A stretch of 64,000 nucleotides of DNA from Sansalvadorimonas sp965221135 (GTDB taxonomy: Bacteria; Pseudomonadota; Gammaproteobacteria; Pseudomonadales; Endozoicomonadaceae). Positions within the stretch are counted from its first letter, which is position 1, and each line of letters begins with the position of its first letter. This document shows, piece after piece, positions 45,473 to 54,240 of the stretch. The DNA is taken from assembly GCA_965221135.1 (NCBI GenBank), contig CBDCRZ010000100.1, positions 1,178,001-1,242,000 of the forward strand, in the 5' to 3' direction. Made by a program: the position numbers and the translations under genes. The notes under the pieces were generated by a model. It did not search any database. It was not told where the DNA came from and saw nothing but the letters and a program-made list of their open reading frames with translations.

Positions 45473-46426
45473 ATGAATCGGGCTGCCCCTCCAACCTGTT
45501 TAAATACCGAATTTTGTCCTCCTGCTAAAGCTGAAAAAACTGAAAAATCTGTTATGTTCCTGCCACAGGCACAGTTGTGTGTAGATAAAAACTCTACTGC
45601 TTTACCCTCAACCTTGTTAAACCAGCGACCGGCTTATCAGACTCAGCATAAGGGTGATGGCGTTCTACAGTCGAACAGCGTCAATGGGCAGAGAGAAGCC
45701 CCTTCTTTAACGATTCCTGCTGATATTCTGGATAAACTTGAGTCTTGCCGTATTTCTTCGCAACTGATCCTCGGATATCAGAATTATGCCAAAGCCCTGT
45801 TAAGGGACTACCCCCCCGAGAGCCACAGACTGGTGATGTTCGGTGCTCAAAATGTTCTTTTGTCCGGCGTTTTCGCCACTATGATCCCCCAGGAAAAGAG
45901 TCGAGACTATATTCGACAACTTCCTTTTACACGACTGAACAGTTACTACTATCAGCACGAGAGGAACGACTGCAGCATGGCCGCTTTTCAAACGTTTATG
46001 GTGAAGGCCATAAAAGCTGTAGCCGATGATTGTGATAGTGGTGATAAGAAAATCATTCTGATACGGGTGATGTCATTGGGGTTAACAGCCAATGAGGCGA
46101 CGGAAACAATGATGGATGCTCGTAAAAAGGCTGGAATTCACTATGACTTTGATTATCTTGATCCGGGCTCCATTTACGATGTTTATCGTCATAGTTTGCA
46201 ATTGTTGTCTAAGCGGGGGCTTCGGTTACGGACTGCTCATGATATGAAAGACCATGTTCTGGATCAGATTCATCATAGTCGGCTAATGGAATTTAATCCT
46301 TGCTTGCCTTTTGAATTGTCGCTGACTTATAAGAATCCGTCCGACAGTGATGCCCGGATCACGTTCAAGTTTAACCCTGATTTTGCCTATCTTGTTCAAT
46401 GGCTAAGGGACCGGCTTGCTTGTTAG
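45473..46426 (+). CDS. Tandem paralogue 2 of 3
   Basis: The 317-residue copy has the same conserved body (YAKALLRDYPPESHRLVMFG, AQNVLLSGVFATM, FQTFMVKAIKAVA, KKIILIRVMSLGL, FKFNPDFAYLVQWLRDR) and a different N-terminal 75 residues. It lies 95 bases after copy 1. The leader before it (CCTTCTGTGCTATTTTCTCC) is close to those of its neighbours. The N-terminal part evolves fast while the body stays fixed, which suits variable recognition or secretion segments on one functional domain. The domain itself is unidentified. Confidence 0.7.
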   Translation: MNRAAPPTCLNTEFCPPAKAEKTEKSVMFLPQAQLCVDKNSTALPSTLLNQRPAYQTQHKGDGVLQSNSVNGQREAPSLTIPADILDKLESCRISSQLILGYQNYAKALLRDYPPESHRLVMFGAQNVLLSGVFATMIPQEKSRDYIRQLPFTRLNSYYYQHERNDCSMAAFQTFMVKAIKAVADDCDSGDKKIILIRVMSLGLTANEATETMMDARKKAGIHYDFDYLDPGSIYDVYRHSLQLLSKRGLRLRTAHDMKDHVLDQIHHSRLMEFNPCLPFELSLTYKNPSDSDARITFKFNPDFAYLVQWLRDRLAC

Positions 46427-46514
46427 CTATGTTAACGAGGCTGTTAGTTATCGGAAACCCCTTCTGTGTCATCCTCTCTTGGAAAACACTCCTTCAGAAG
46501 TTCAGAAGAGAAGT

Positions 46515-47498
46515 ATGGCTATGAATAGACTCACGCCTCCGCCAGGTTATAAAACCGGATTTTGCCCGTCAGCTCAAACTGAACAGGCTGGAGTATCACA
46601 AACACCGCTTTATGTAGAAAACGGCCAGGCAGTTTTACTCTCACCGCCGTTAGGCCAACGACCGGTTTCTCAGGCTGAGCCCCTGCTTACGCGGTCTTGC
46701 GGCTCTTCACTGACAACCAATACTGATTGCAGCTCTGCTTTATTTACTCAGAAGAAGGATGTACTACCCGCTGACATTCGGGATATATTTGAGTCTTGCT
46801 GTATATCTTCACAACAGATTGCCTGCTATACAAATTATGCCAAAGCCCTGCTTAGGGATTACCCGCCAGAGAGTCACAGACTAGTGATGTTCGGCGCACA
46901 GAATGTTCTTTTATCTGGGGTTCTCGCCACGATGATGCCCCAGGAAAAGATTCGTGAGTATTTTCGACAATTGCCTTTAAAGCGGTTGTTGGAATATTAC
47001 TTCAAAGTGAACAAAGAAACAGAGAAACCTGAGAAGGATAAGAACCAGGGCAAAGCTATTTTCCAAAAGGTCATGGTGAAGGCCATTAAGGCAGTGGCTG
47101 GCCATGCTGATGAAAAGCAAATCATTCTGGTACGAGTACTATCCTGGGGACTAACGGCTAGTCATGTGACAAGCATAATGTTGGAGGCTCAGGAGATAGC
47201 TGGAATCAAGTACGGTTTTGATTATCTCATACCGGGCCCTGATAACTTCTATACACGTCAAGAGATCCCAGAGATTGAAGGGGTTATTCGTTTACGGTTT
47301 GATGAAGAATTGGAAAAACATGCTTTGAAGAACGATCAACTTACCCGGCTTATGTCATTTAACCCGTCTTTATCCGTTGACTTAATGGAGCCTTCTGTAC
47401 AGCATCCCATTAATGAAGATTGGCCCGGATTCGAGTTAAATCCTCAATTCTCCTATTTGGTTGCCTGGCTGAATCAGCGGCTGGCTGAAACCTTTTAA
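46515..47498 (+). CDS. Tandem paralogue 3 of 3
   Basis: I place the start at ATG 46515 (or 46521, MNRLTPP), which matches the start of copy 2 (MNRAAPP). An ATG at 46416 would overlap copy 2 and translate the duplicated leader. The body shows YAKALLRDYPPESHRLVMFG, AQNVLLSGVLATM, FQKVMVKAIKAVA, KQIILVRVLSWGL and FELNPQFSYLVAWLNQR. A Lys/Glu-rich insert (KETEKPEKDKNQ) replaces the Asp repeat of copy 1. About 327 residues remain, intact. No function is recognised. Confidence 0.7.
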   Translation: MAMNRLTPPPGYKTGFCPSAQTEQAGVSQTPLYVENGQAVLLSPPLGQRPVSQAEPLLTRSCGSSLTTNTDCSSALFTQKKDVLPADIRDIFESCCISSQQIACYTNYAKALLRDYPPESHRLVMFGAQNVLLSGVLATMMPQEKIREYFRQLPLKRLLEYYFKVNKETEKPEKDKNQGKAIFQKVMVKAIKAVAGHADEKQIILVRVLSWGLTASHVTSIMLEAQEIAGIKYGFDYLIPGPDNFYTRQEIPEIEGVIRLRFDEELEKHALKNDQLTRLMSFNPSLSVDLMEPSVQHPINEDWPGFELNPQFSYLVAWLNQRLAETF

Positions 47499-47631
47499 CT
47501 GGGTGCAGGATGTTCGTAAACGTGGTATGGACACTGGAATACTCTTCGACAACAAATACTTGCTACAAGTACATTCCAGTCAAGTAACACACTTGTTAGA
47601 TATTCGTTAAATAAATAATTCTTTTTCCTGT

Positions 47632-47709
47632 CTGATAGTTGAGCCCTGTAAGTTGAGCCCTGTAATAGGGGATCTGATAGTTGAGCCCTGTAAGTTGAGC
47701 CCTGTAATA
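47632..47709. repeat. Two 36-bp direct repeats upstream of the Fic gene
   Basis: CTGATAGTTGAGCCCTGTAA plus GTTGAGCCCTGTAATA occurs twice, six bases apart. Each contains two copies of GTTGAGCCCTGTAA. The array ends 13 bases before the ATG of the Fic gene, so it spans the promoter or leader and may affect its expression. Confidence 0.9.
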
Positions 47710-47722
47710 AGAAATCAATATC

Positions 47723-49078
47723 ATGATAAAAATAGCCCTCCAGGCAACAATTTGTTTCTATTTACTTTCATTAACCAGCCTTTCGGCAGCGGCTATTGAA
47801 AGCAGTGGAAGCGTTTATTTTGATGAAAAATCTTTACAGGCCGGATTGAATTATTTAACCCAGCATCCGGCACCACAGGTAGTTTTGCTACCTGAATCAT
47901 TCCTTTTCGAAAGGGATGATTCAGGAATATTACATTTAAAAAAAGATAGGGAAACCACCAATTCAGCGGAAAAAATATTACTCGCACAAAAGAAGTTGAT
48001 TGAGTGGTTTGTGGAAGACATTAATAATGGACTCACTGCACCAACAATATCAATGGAGAGAATGATTGCAGTCAACAAAATTGTGACTAATACAAAGTAT
48101 TCTATTAATTCATTAACTTCTGAAGATAGTTTTGTCAGCATAAATATAAGCCTTGACTTACTCAGCAAGAAAATTGTAGAGAACATTTGGGGAACAGTAA
48201 AAAGTATTTACAAACAATCGGGGATCCGCCCTTCTCTAACAATGTTTTCTGTGACGGCTATCCCAAAGGGATATTTTGAAGAAGATAAAACCGCAGCAGC
48301 ACCTATCAAAGTAGATGAAATTATTAAATTATTAAACATACGAAAAAACCTTAAAAAACATATATTAAAAAAAATCCGGACACAAAACATCATCCTGTCA
48401 GACCTTGATATAGCTACCATTCTCGACGCACTGGATAACATCATAATCTACCGATTCCTATTAAAAAGGTCCCCGGAAGCTAAAATTGAAACCATCGAAA
48501 TTGGATTCAATAATATACTGTTCGCAGATCCAGAAAAACTTGGTTTACCAAAGGCAGAGTATGAAAGAAATGGTGTATACTTTTGGACAACCCTTATGCC
48601 TAAAAACCCCGTGGAATTCAGTTTTCCAATAAGAATTGGAGCCTTTATAGATGGAAAACATAGATACAAAGCAATGACGTATCTTTTAAATAATCTAAAA
48701 AGTGAGTTAACGCAGGAAATGTCTCGTGAACAATTAATAAAATTACTAGCTGATACTCATCAAAAATGGGCATTAGTTCATTTGTTTAGTGATGGCAATG
48801 GTAGAACTTATCGACTTATCATCAACTCCATTCTAATGAGTTACGGACTTCCCCCGTTGGCGTGTCGTCTAAATTGTCTGCCAATGGCGCAAACGGATAC
48901 AGATTGGCATAAAATATTTCAAGAATCCATAGATCGTGCAGAGTATCCACAGACATCTGATTATCCAAACGAGTTATTAAACCCATCTGACAGAGATTGG
49001 GAGCGACTTAATGCCAGAATCCATAAGCTCGGTAATATTCTGCATCAACAAACCTGCAGCGAGTCAGGTTGCGATTAA
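47723..49078 (+). CDS. Signal-peptide-bearing Fic domain protein
   Basis: The 451-residue protein starts with a Sec signal (ALQATICFYLLSLTSLSAAA). The C-terminal half has the Fic motif HLFSDGNGRTYR (H353-R364), a full match to H-x-F-x-[D/E]-G-N-G-R-x-x-R, within helices KWALVHLF and LIINSILMSYGLPPL. Fic enzymes move AMP (sometimes other phosphate-containing groups) from a nucleotide onto a hydroxyl side chain of target proteins. The N-terminal 300 residues are helical and unrecognised. I see no clear (S/T)-x3-E-(G/N) inhibitory motif. Export by a signal peptide is unusual for Fic proteins, and the target may lie outside the cell or in the host. A 36-bp direct repeat pair lies directly upstream. 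Confidence 0.88.
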   Translation: MIKIALQATICFYLLSLTSLSAAAIESSGSVYFDEKSLQAGLNYLTQHPAPQVVLLPESFLFERDDSGILHLKKDRETTNSAEKILLAQKKLIEWFVEDINNGLTAPTISMERMIAVNKIVTNTKYSINSLTSEDSFVSINISLDLLSKKIVENIWGTVKSIYKQSGIRPSLTMFSVTAIPKGYFEEDKTAAAPIKVDEIIKLLNIRKNLKKHILKKIRTQNIILSDLDIATILDALDNIIIYRFLLKRSPEAKIETIEIGFNNILFADPEKLGLPKAEYERNGVYFWTTLMPKNPVEFSFPIRIGAFIDGKHRYKAMTYLLNNLKSELTQEMSREQLIKLLADTHQKWALVHLFSDGNGRTYRLIINSILMSYGLPPLACRLNCLPMAQTDTDWHKIFQESIDRAEYPQTSDYPNELLNPSDRDWERLNARIHKLGNILHQQTCSESGCD

Positions 49079-49197
49079 CTCAAAGTTCAAGTGAGCGAAC
49101 CCAAGTCAGAAGTCTTCTTGCCAGGAGTGGCGAAAAGGATGCAAAGATACGAAAAGCCGAGTGGATGACTCAGACACTATGGTCGTTGCTCGGGTTA

Positions 49198-50532
49198 TTA
49201 TTCGATGGGAGCTACGTAGCGAAAATGAATTCCGCCGTTTTTACTGTTCAGACCCAGCATTTTACTCCCTGCTGGAGTTTCAGGGCAGGCGAAAGCATTT
49301 ATGTGCTCTCTCTCCCTCTCAGGTGTCAGATACTGTTTGAATAAAAAAAATGGGATTAACACCGGAGTGAGTAAGCAATTCATAATTGTACCGAGAAAGG
49401 AATGCCTTTCGAGGAGACTGTCACGTAATATGTAATTGCCATTATCCAAAGTGGCGCTATCAGATTTAGTAACTTCGACGTTTATAGATTTTTTGATTTC
49501 TACATCAATCGTCCCCTCCACTGTGCTCAAGTTTCCGGGTATTGCGATCTCGCCTTCAATGTTTCCGGTTGTGGTTTGTACAGAGATGTTGACTGGAGAG
49601 TGAAAGGGAAGGCTGATAGTGATGTCGCCACTTATTGTTGACACAGAGCATACAGACCCGAACGAGCCTTCTAAATAGCAGTCTAATGAACTGCAGAGAA
49701 TAGTCGGGGTATTCACTTCACTGCCATGGGTCTTAAAACGTATATTTCCAGTCTTCGACGAGATATTCAACTTTCGGCAGCCATGTGACAAAAAGAATAT
49801 CTTCCTGTTGTTAATGACAACCTCCTGAGACAATAAAAGTATTCCAAGTGCAATATCCAGACAGGTGTACCTGGGGAGGAGATTTTCTCGGCGATCTTCG
49901 TCTGTTTCTGGCAGGATGCTTGTCAGAAGCCGATGTGTAGAGGTCGTAGCGATGTCAAACATTCTTAACACGCTGTCTGTTGTGTGGGAGGAAGGTGAAA
50001 CCCCGTTGAGGAGCTCTGAAATATGGGCAACTCGATATTTGTGGCTGGTACCCGCTCGTGTCATCTTTTTTCGGGGGTGATCGTTTCTGTAATGGGTATC
50101 CATTTCAGAGAATAAACCTTGGTACTGGCATTTAGCCTCGTCGCATTTCGCCTGCTGCTCACCAAGCCATTCGCTGGTATATGGGTCGTAAAAGGCTTTC
50201 TCTATGGTCGCGCGACACTGCGGACAATAGCTAACTCTTTCTTCACAGCCTCCGCATATTGTGTGCGCGCAGGGGGTTATCCCCAGTCTTTTCTGGAAAA
50301 TGAGTTTACATACCGGGCAACTCAAACCCTCTGCAAGCCTTCTGTCCTGTGGGTTATTAATGATAAGGGAGGTGATGTAGCCCTTCTGGGTCATTCCCTC
50401 CAGTGTGTACCCGAGCAGATTTGCGGACTCGGTTGAAGGGGTGCCGGCAAGACAGATTTCAGCAAATAAACCTATGAATAATACAAGAAGGCAGGGTAGC
50501 TGGGCTTGAATATGTTTTGTGTATTTCATCAC
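49198..50532 (-). CDS. Secreted RING finger / TRAF-type zinc finger protein, putative E3 ubiquitin ligase
   Basis: The 444-residue protein has a signal peptide (LPCLLVLFIGLFAEICLAG). A full C3HC4 RING follows: C72-x2-C75, C88-x-H90, C93-x2-C96 and C103-x2-C106 (SCPVCKLIFQ, TPCAHTICGGC, YCPQC). Behind it is a C130-x4-C135-x11-H147-x4-H152 finger like those after RINGs in TRAF proteins. A repetitive beta domain (about 255-370; LNISSKTGNIRF, VSTISGDITISLP, VQTTTGNIEGEI) resembles DUF4097-type beta solenoids. A hydrophobic stretch (FLGTIMNCLLTPVLIPFFLF) lies near the end. RINGs recruit E2 enzymes in eukaryotes and bacteria lack ubiquitin, so a host target is the natural inference. Confidence 0.85.
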   Translation of the reverse strand: MMKYTKHIQAQLPCLLVLFIGLFAEICLAGTPSTESANLLGYTLEGMTQKGYITSLIINNPQDRRLAEGLSCPVCKLIFQKRLGITPCAHTICGGCEERVSYCPQCRATIEKAFYDPYTSEWLGEQQAKCDEAKCQYQGLFSEMDTHYRNDHPRKKMTRAGTSHKYRVAHISELLNGVSPSSHTTDSVLRMFDIATTSTHRLLTSILPETDEDRRENLLPRYTCLDIALGILLLSQEVVINNRKIFFLSHGCRKLNISSKTGNIRFKTHGSEVNTPTILCSSLDCYLEGSFGSVCSVSTISGDITISLPFHSPVNISVQTTTGNIEGEIAIPGNLSTVEGTIDVEIKKSINVEVTKSDSATLDNGNYILRDSLLERHSFLGTIMNCLLTPVLIPFFLFKQYLTPEREREHINAFACPETPAGSKMLGLNSKNGGIHFRYVAPIE

Positions 50533-51015
50533 GGCTCATATGGCAGCTCTTTTAAAGAGAGCCTTTACGATAATGGAGAAGTGAAGGTATAGCTCAAAAT
50601 AATTAAAATGTGGGAATGCCTGAACGTAGCCGTTGGTAAAGCATTAGCACGCAGATGGCCAGCGAATGCAATACCGAGCATCACGAGCATCACGAGCATC
50701 ACGAGCATCACGAGCATCACGACCATCAATAGTACCAGAGGGAATGTTCGAGCCAGGTAATGAATCACCATGCTGTGAGCGCTACCTCCTCTACCACCAG
50801 GTCAGAATGGCTTCTGATAGCTGCACAGCAACACCGAGCTGTCTTGAATATTGGGAGATCTGAGAGGAAAATCTTGAACTTAGCGCCTTCATAATTATTA
50901 GCTGTAGATTTGGAAGCTCCCGGTAAAGGGTGAACGGATTTCCAAATCACTAACAGAGCCTGTAGATAAAACTGTGTAACTGCTTATCATTGATGCCATA
51001 ACAGGCCAAGGATAA
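50533..51015. other. Intergenic region with 9-bp tandem repeat
   Basis: No gene is supported between the RING gene (minus) and the kinase-like pseudogene (plus). It contains the array at 50675-50728 and an otherwise unremarkable AT-rich stretch. Confidence 0.5.
50675..50728. repeat. Six tandem 9-bp units CGAGCATCA
   Basis: Five exact copies and one variant (CGACCATCA) lie end to end in noncoding DNA upstream of the RING gene. Confidence 0.93.
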
Positions 51016-51873
51016 AAAGAAAGAAACCAGGTTCCTTTAGATGATTTGAAAAGGGATTGTTTTCATGGCTTTTCAGTGTTCAACAGGGCACCTGAAATTT
51101 CAGACTTTAAAATCTCTGATTATGAAATAGGATTCGGGGCCACAAGTCTGGTATATAAAGCCAGGTGAAAAGCAGGTTGCACAGTAGCATTAAAACATTT
51201 AGACCCTTCTGAAGAGTACTGTGACCGCGCAAAAGCAAGAGAGATTCCCGACCTTGAAAGATTACGCTCAAAACCTCATGAAAATATAATAAAATATTTT
51301 GGGGATATTGATAACAACCCCTTCACATATTTATTCTTTGAATTGGCTTACATTACACTTAAAGAAATCAATGACATGAAATTTAGCATCACCACCGGGC
51401 AACTCAATGAGTTGATCCGACAAATATTAAATGCATTATCCCACCTTGCGGATTGCAACATACAATATGGCGATCTGAGTGCAAAAAACATTGTTTTTTT
51501 TGTAAGAGAAAAGCGCCTTAAATTGATTGATTTGGGCAGTTCTCAAATAGTAGAGAACAAAGACAACCTAAACCTTTTGTGCATTTCAAGTCTTGGCCTT
51601 TTACTGGCAGACCTTCAAGCCTCAATGAGGCATCACCGCCCTTCACAGACTCATACGGACAGTCAAAACATGTTCGTAAAAAGGTGGCGGTTAAAAATCT
51701 CAGAAGATGAGATAAGATCTACCCCATTCCTCTGGGCAGATGGCATTGGACATGTAAAGGAAATGATCCTTGTCCCATTTAATAAAGATAAGAGCGTCCG
51801 CTTTGGTGTTGTGTTTAATCGCACAGCTATAACAGCCACAGAACCTCTCCGGTTTGGAATTTTCCAGAGCTAA
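51016..51873 (+). pseudogene. Protein-kinase-like gene with in-frame TGA and lost start
   Basis: A single frame encodes kinase landmarks in order: glycine loop IGFGATSLVYKAR, an in-frame TGA at 51166-51168, the Lys segment CTVALKHLD, helix C with EIPDLERL, the hinge FTYLFFELAY, the catalytic loop YGDLSAKNIVFF (Y-G-D instead of H-R-D, with Lys and Asn kept) and LIDLGSS in place of D-F-G. No ATG with a ribosome site precedes the glycine loop, so the start is lost as well. The C-terminal lobe is short. It was probably a host-like Ser/Thr kinase effector, now broken. The 3' part alone (from about 51343) could not fold as a kinase. Confidence 0.68.
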
Positions 51874-51891
51874 AAGAGAGAAAGCGCCCCT

Positions 51892-53076
51892 TTAGCTCCA
51901 ATTGTGAAGCCCTGACTCCAGCTGTTCGATTGTCGCGTCAGTCACGCCCCAGCCCCGCTGCCTCAGCAGCACCGGGATTGAGCAAGTCGCTTCCAGATGG
52001 CTGACTCCCACCAGCACAAACAGGGATTTCCCAAGGTTATTTTTGACCCAGAGGCTAATGTTATTTGCGATAATGTCGTTACGCTCTACATTGATTTGGC
52101 TATCACCGAGACCTATCTCTGCTGACACAATGCCTTCCAGCTCCTTTTGTGCCCCCTGAAAGCTAAGCTCTGCTCCAGTCCCCTTTCTTAACATCAGCAT
52201 GGCTACTCCCTTAGACAACATTCTGGGGAGGGTTTCAGTGAGTTCATTGCATATATGTACTAAGCCACAAGTTGGCCCTTGATCTTCCACCATGACGCGT
52301 AGTGCCGTCTCTTCGCAGTCCAGGGGCACTATTGCTTGCCCTTCGTGGCGCCAGTGCTTGATGAAAGAATTTTCAAAGCTGCATGGCTGTAACCCCAGAT
52401 GTTTCCACCAGGAGTCGGTCATATCTGCAATATTAAGCTGCTCACGGGTGATGCCAGTATTCAAAAGCGAAAGATCATTATGTGCTTCGCAAAAGCTTTT
52501 TAACGATTTCCTGTTAGCTGGAGTGAGATGGGCGCTGATGTTTGTGCTCCTGAACTCGGCCTGAAACTCTTCCCGTTCAAGCTGACCAAGTTGTTGCTCA
52601 TTATATTGCCGGTATTTCAAAAGAAGCTCATCGATCATCTCACTCGTTCGTTCTACTCCCACAGCATCGCAGCCATCCACAAGTTTCTTTATCACGGGGC
52701 TGAGTTTGAATCTGGAAAAGTCGGTAGTATGAACCGCACCATACAGGTAAACACTGTGCTCTCCGGTAGAGCCCGGTGGCGTTGCCCGCCAGACCTTTGA
52801 TCTGTCTGGTTGCTGTGCAAGCTGCTTGATAATCCTGTCTTGTTGTTTCAATAAACGTTTGAAATACCCGAGGCTACAGGCAGGGTTCAGCCCGCTTCTA
52901 AGGGGTTTTCTGCAGCCGTTACGCAATGGATATCTGTGGGATGATGCCGCAGGTTTACAGACCCTTCCCTGCCCGCATCGGCTTGTTTTGCTTTTGGCTG
53001 TCTTACTGGCTGTTGCACTGGCCTGACCTTTCACACCGGTGGTGACAGCGCAGCTATTTCTGAGTATTTCCTGCAT
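51892..53076 (-). CDS. TraB/Tiki-like (GumN/PrgY superfamily) protein
   Basis: The 394-residue protein has a basic, low-complexity first 95 residues (KTAKSKTSRCGQGR). Its body carries the TraB/Tiki signatures: VYLYGAVHTTDF with the G-x-x-H motif, CDAVGVERTSEM with the paired Glu, ERNDIIANNISLW, and FVLVGVSHLEATCSIPVLL followed by RQRGWGV. In eukaryotes Tiki proteins are membrane metalloproteases that cut Wnt, and bacterial GumN/TraB members are poorly known. The two His and the Glu that would bind metal are present. No signal peptide or membrane helix is evident, so a secreted effector or cytoplasmic enzyme are both possible. Confidence 0.72.
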   Translation of the reverse strand: MQEILRNSCAVTTGVKGQASATASKTAKSKTSRCGQGRVCKPAASSHRYPLRNGCRKPLRSGLNPACSLGYFKRLLKQQDRIIKQLAQQPDRSKVWRATPPGSTGEHSVYLYGAVHTTDFSRFKLSPVIKKLVDGCDAVGVERTSEMIDELLLKYRQYNEQQLGQLEREEFQAEFRSTNISAHLTPANRKSLKSFCEAHNDLSLLNTGITREQLNIADMTDSWWKHLGLQPCSFENSFIKHWRHEGQAIVPLDCEETALRVMVEDQGPTCGLVHICNELTETLPRMLSKGVAMLMLRKGTGAELSFQGAQKELEGIVSAEIGLGDSQINVERNDIIANNISLWVKNNLGKSLFVLVGVSHLEATCSIPVLLRQRGWGVTDATIEQLESGLHNWS

Positions 53077-53268
53077 ATCGAGATCGTCCCTGCGAATCTT
53101 GTTGTAATAAATTCAGACAATCAGATTATGAATATCTCCAAGCCTTCCTGACCTACTTGTCAGCCCAGCTAACATCCACCCAGTAATTTTTCCTCAAACC
53201 AACACTCTAACCCGATGATCCACAAGCTATGTAATGTAATCACTGACAACCCTGTATGAGTGACAACT

Positions 53269-54222
53269 ATGAATCCTTCAATCACGCAATTCCCACTCAG
53301 GCGCGCATTTTCGCTGGACGATATTTGCATACCCCATTGCCCCACATGCACCTGCTGGAGCGGCTGGACTCGTAGCGCATCTTTGGTGTCATCTATTGAG
53401 GATGGCTCTTCTGTGGATAACTCTTCTGTGGATAGCTCTTCTGTGGATAGCTCTTCTGTCAGCAGAGCATCCGCTGTAAAAAAAACAGCCGTGTTTAATA
53501 TGAGTGCGTGGGCAAATTTTTGTGAAGGAGATACGTCAAACACTTCACACAGGATCAAAAACGCAGCTGCAAAACCTCTTACAAGGCGGAGCACAACGAC
53601 AAGCCTTACCACGAAAAAACAAGAGGCTGCACACACGGTTCGTCCACAACCCGTGATTGAGGTCATACCTCCCAGTATTCCGCAGTACACTTACCAGGGA
53701 ATGAAATTACTGCAAAGCGACGTGATGATCTTCCCGGAGCAGTATCGCGTATCCTTCAAAGCAGGGCAGCTAAGTCAGATTCAATCCATTCCCATTGGCG
53801 ATGACTGCAACCCTAACCTCTGGGTAGATACACTTGCCCCCGTTTACTCTCATGAAAATCTGCATATCAGTATCAGCCCACAACTGGAGACTCTGACTCT
53901 TTCCAATTCGCCGCTTCACCAAAAACTCTTTGAACAGGGTCGTACTGTAATGGGATCGCGAATGATCCTGGGATATGCAACAGCCGACATAGGAAACGTC
54001 ACTCTACAATTGCCTTTACTGGACCACCTCCAGTCAGAGCATCGCTCTTTAGAGAGTTTAAAAAGTGTGACTCTTATACCTAACCCTGACTGTAGCCAGA
54101 TAGGAGTTAAGATAGTGTCGCCGGAAAGGGGCGCAAAACGCCAAACACCTAAAATGTTTATCACCGACATGCTTTTTAGAAGAAGACCGACCATTGCATT
54201 CCTGACATATCAATACAAATGA
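53269..54222 (+). CDS. Hypothetical protein with Ser-Val repeat linker
   Basis: I choose ATG 53269; a GTG nine bases upstream (53260) is in frame. The ~317-residue protein has a Cys-containing N terminus (IPHCPTCTCWSGW), a repeat of Ser-Ser-Val-Asp units from a 15-bp tandem array, a basic Ser/Thr-rich linker, and a beta-rich C-terminal domain (VIFPEQYRVSFKAGQLSQIQ, VTLIPNPDCSQIGVKIVSP). No known fold is recognised. It precedes the RING-H2 gene by 18 bases on the same strand and is likely co-transcribed with it. Confidence 0.6.
   Translation: MNPSITQFPLRRAFSLDDICIPHCPTCTCWSGWTRSASLVSSIEDGSSVDNSSVDSSSVDSSSVSRASAVKKTAVFNMSAWANFCEGDTSNTSHRIKNAAAKPLTRRSTTTSLTTKKQEAAHTVRPQPVIEVIPPSIPQYTYQGMKLLQSDVMIFPEQYRVSFKAGQLSQIQSIPIGDDCNPNLWVDTLAPVYSHENLHISISPQLETLTLSNSPLHQKLFEQGRTVMGSRMILGYATADIGNVTLQLPLLDHLQSEHRSLESLKSVTLIPNPDCSQIGVKIVSPERGAKRQTPKMFITDMLFRRRPTIAFLTYQYK
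53406..53460 (+). repeat. 15-bp in-frame tandem repeat
   Basis: CTCTTCTGTGGATAG is repeated three to four times, the last copy partial. It encodes Ser-Ser-Val-Asp-Ser units inside the gene at 53269. Copy-number change would keep the frame. Confidence 0.9.
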
Positions 54223-54240
54223 TTAAGAGGATTAAAAACT

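Noticed and set aside
50565..50771. Minus-strand frame with Met-Leu-Val repeats that resembles a membrane peptide
   Set aside because: It is simply a translation of the 9-bp tandem repeat; no ribosome site or other support.
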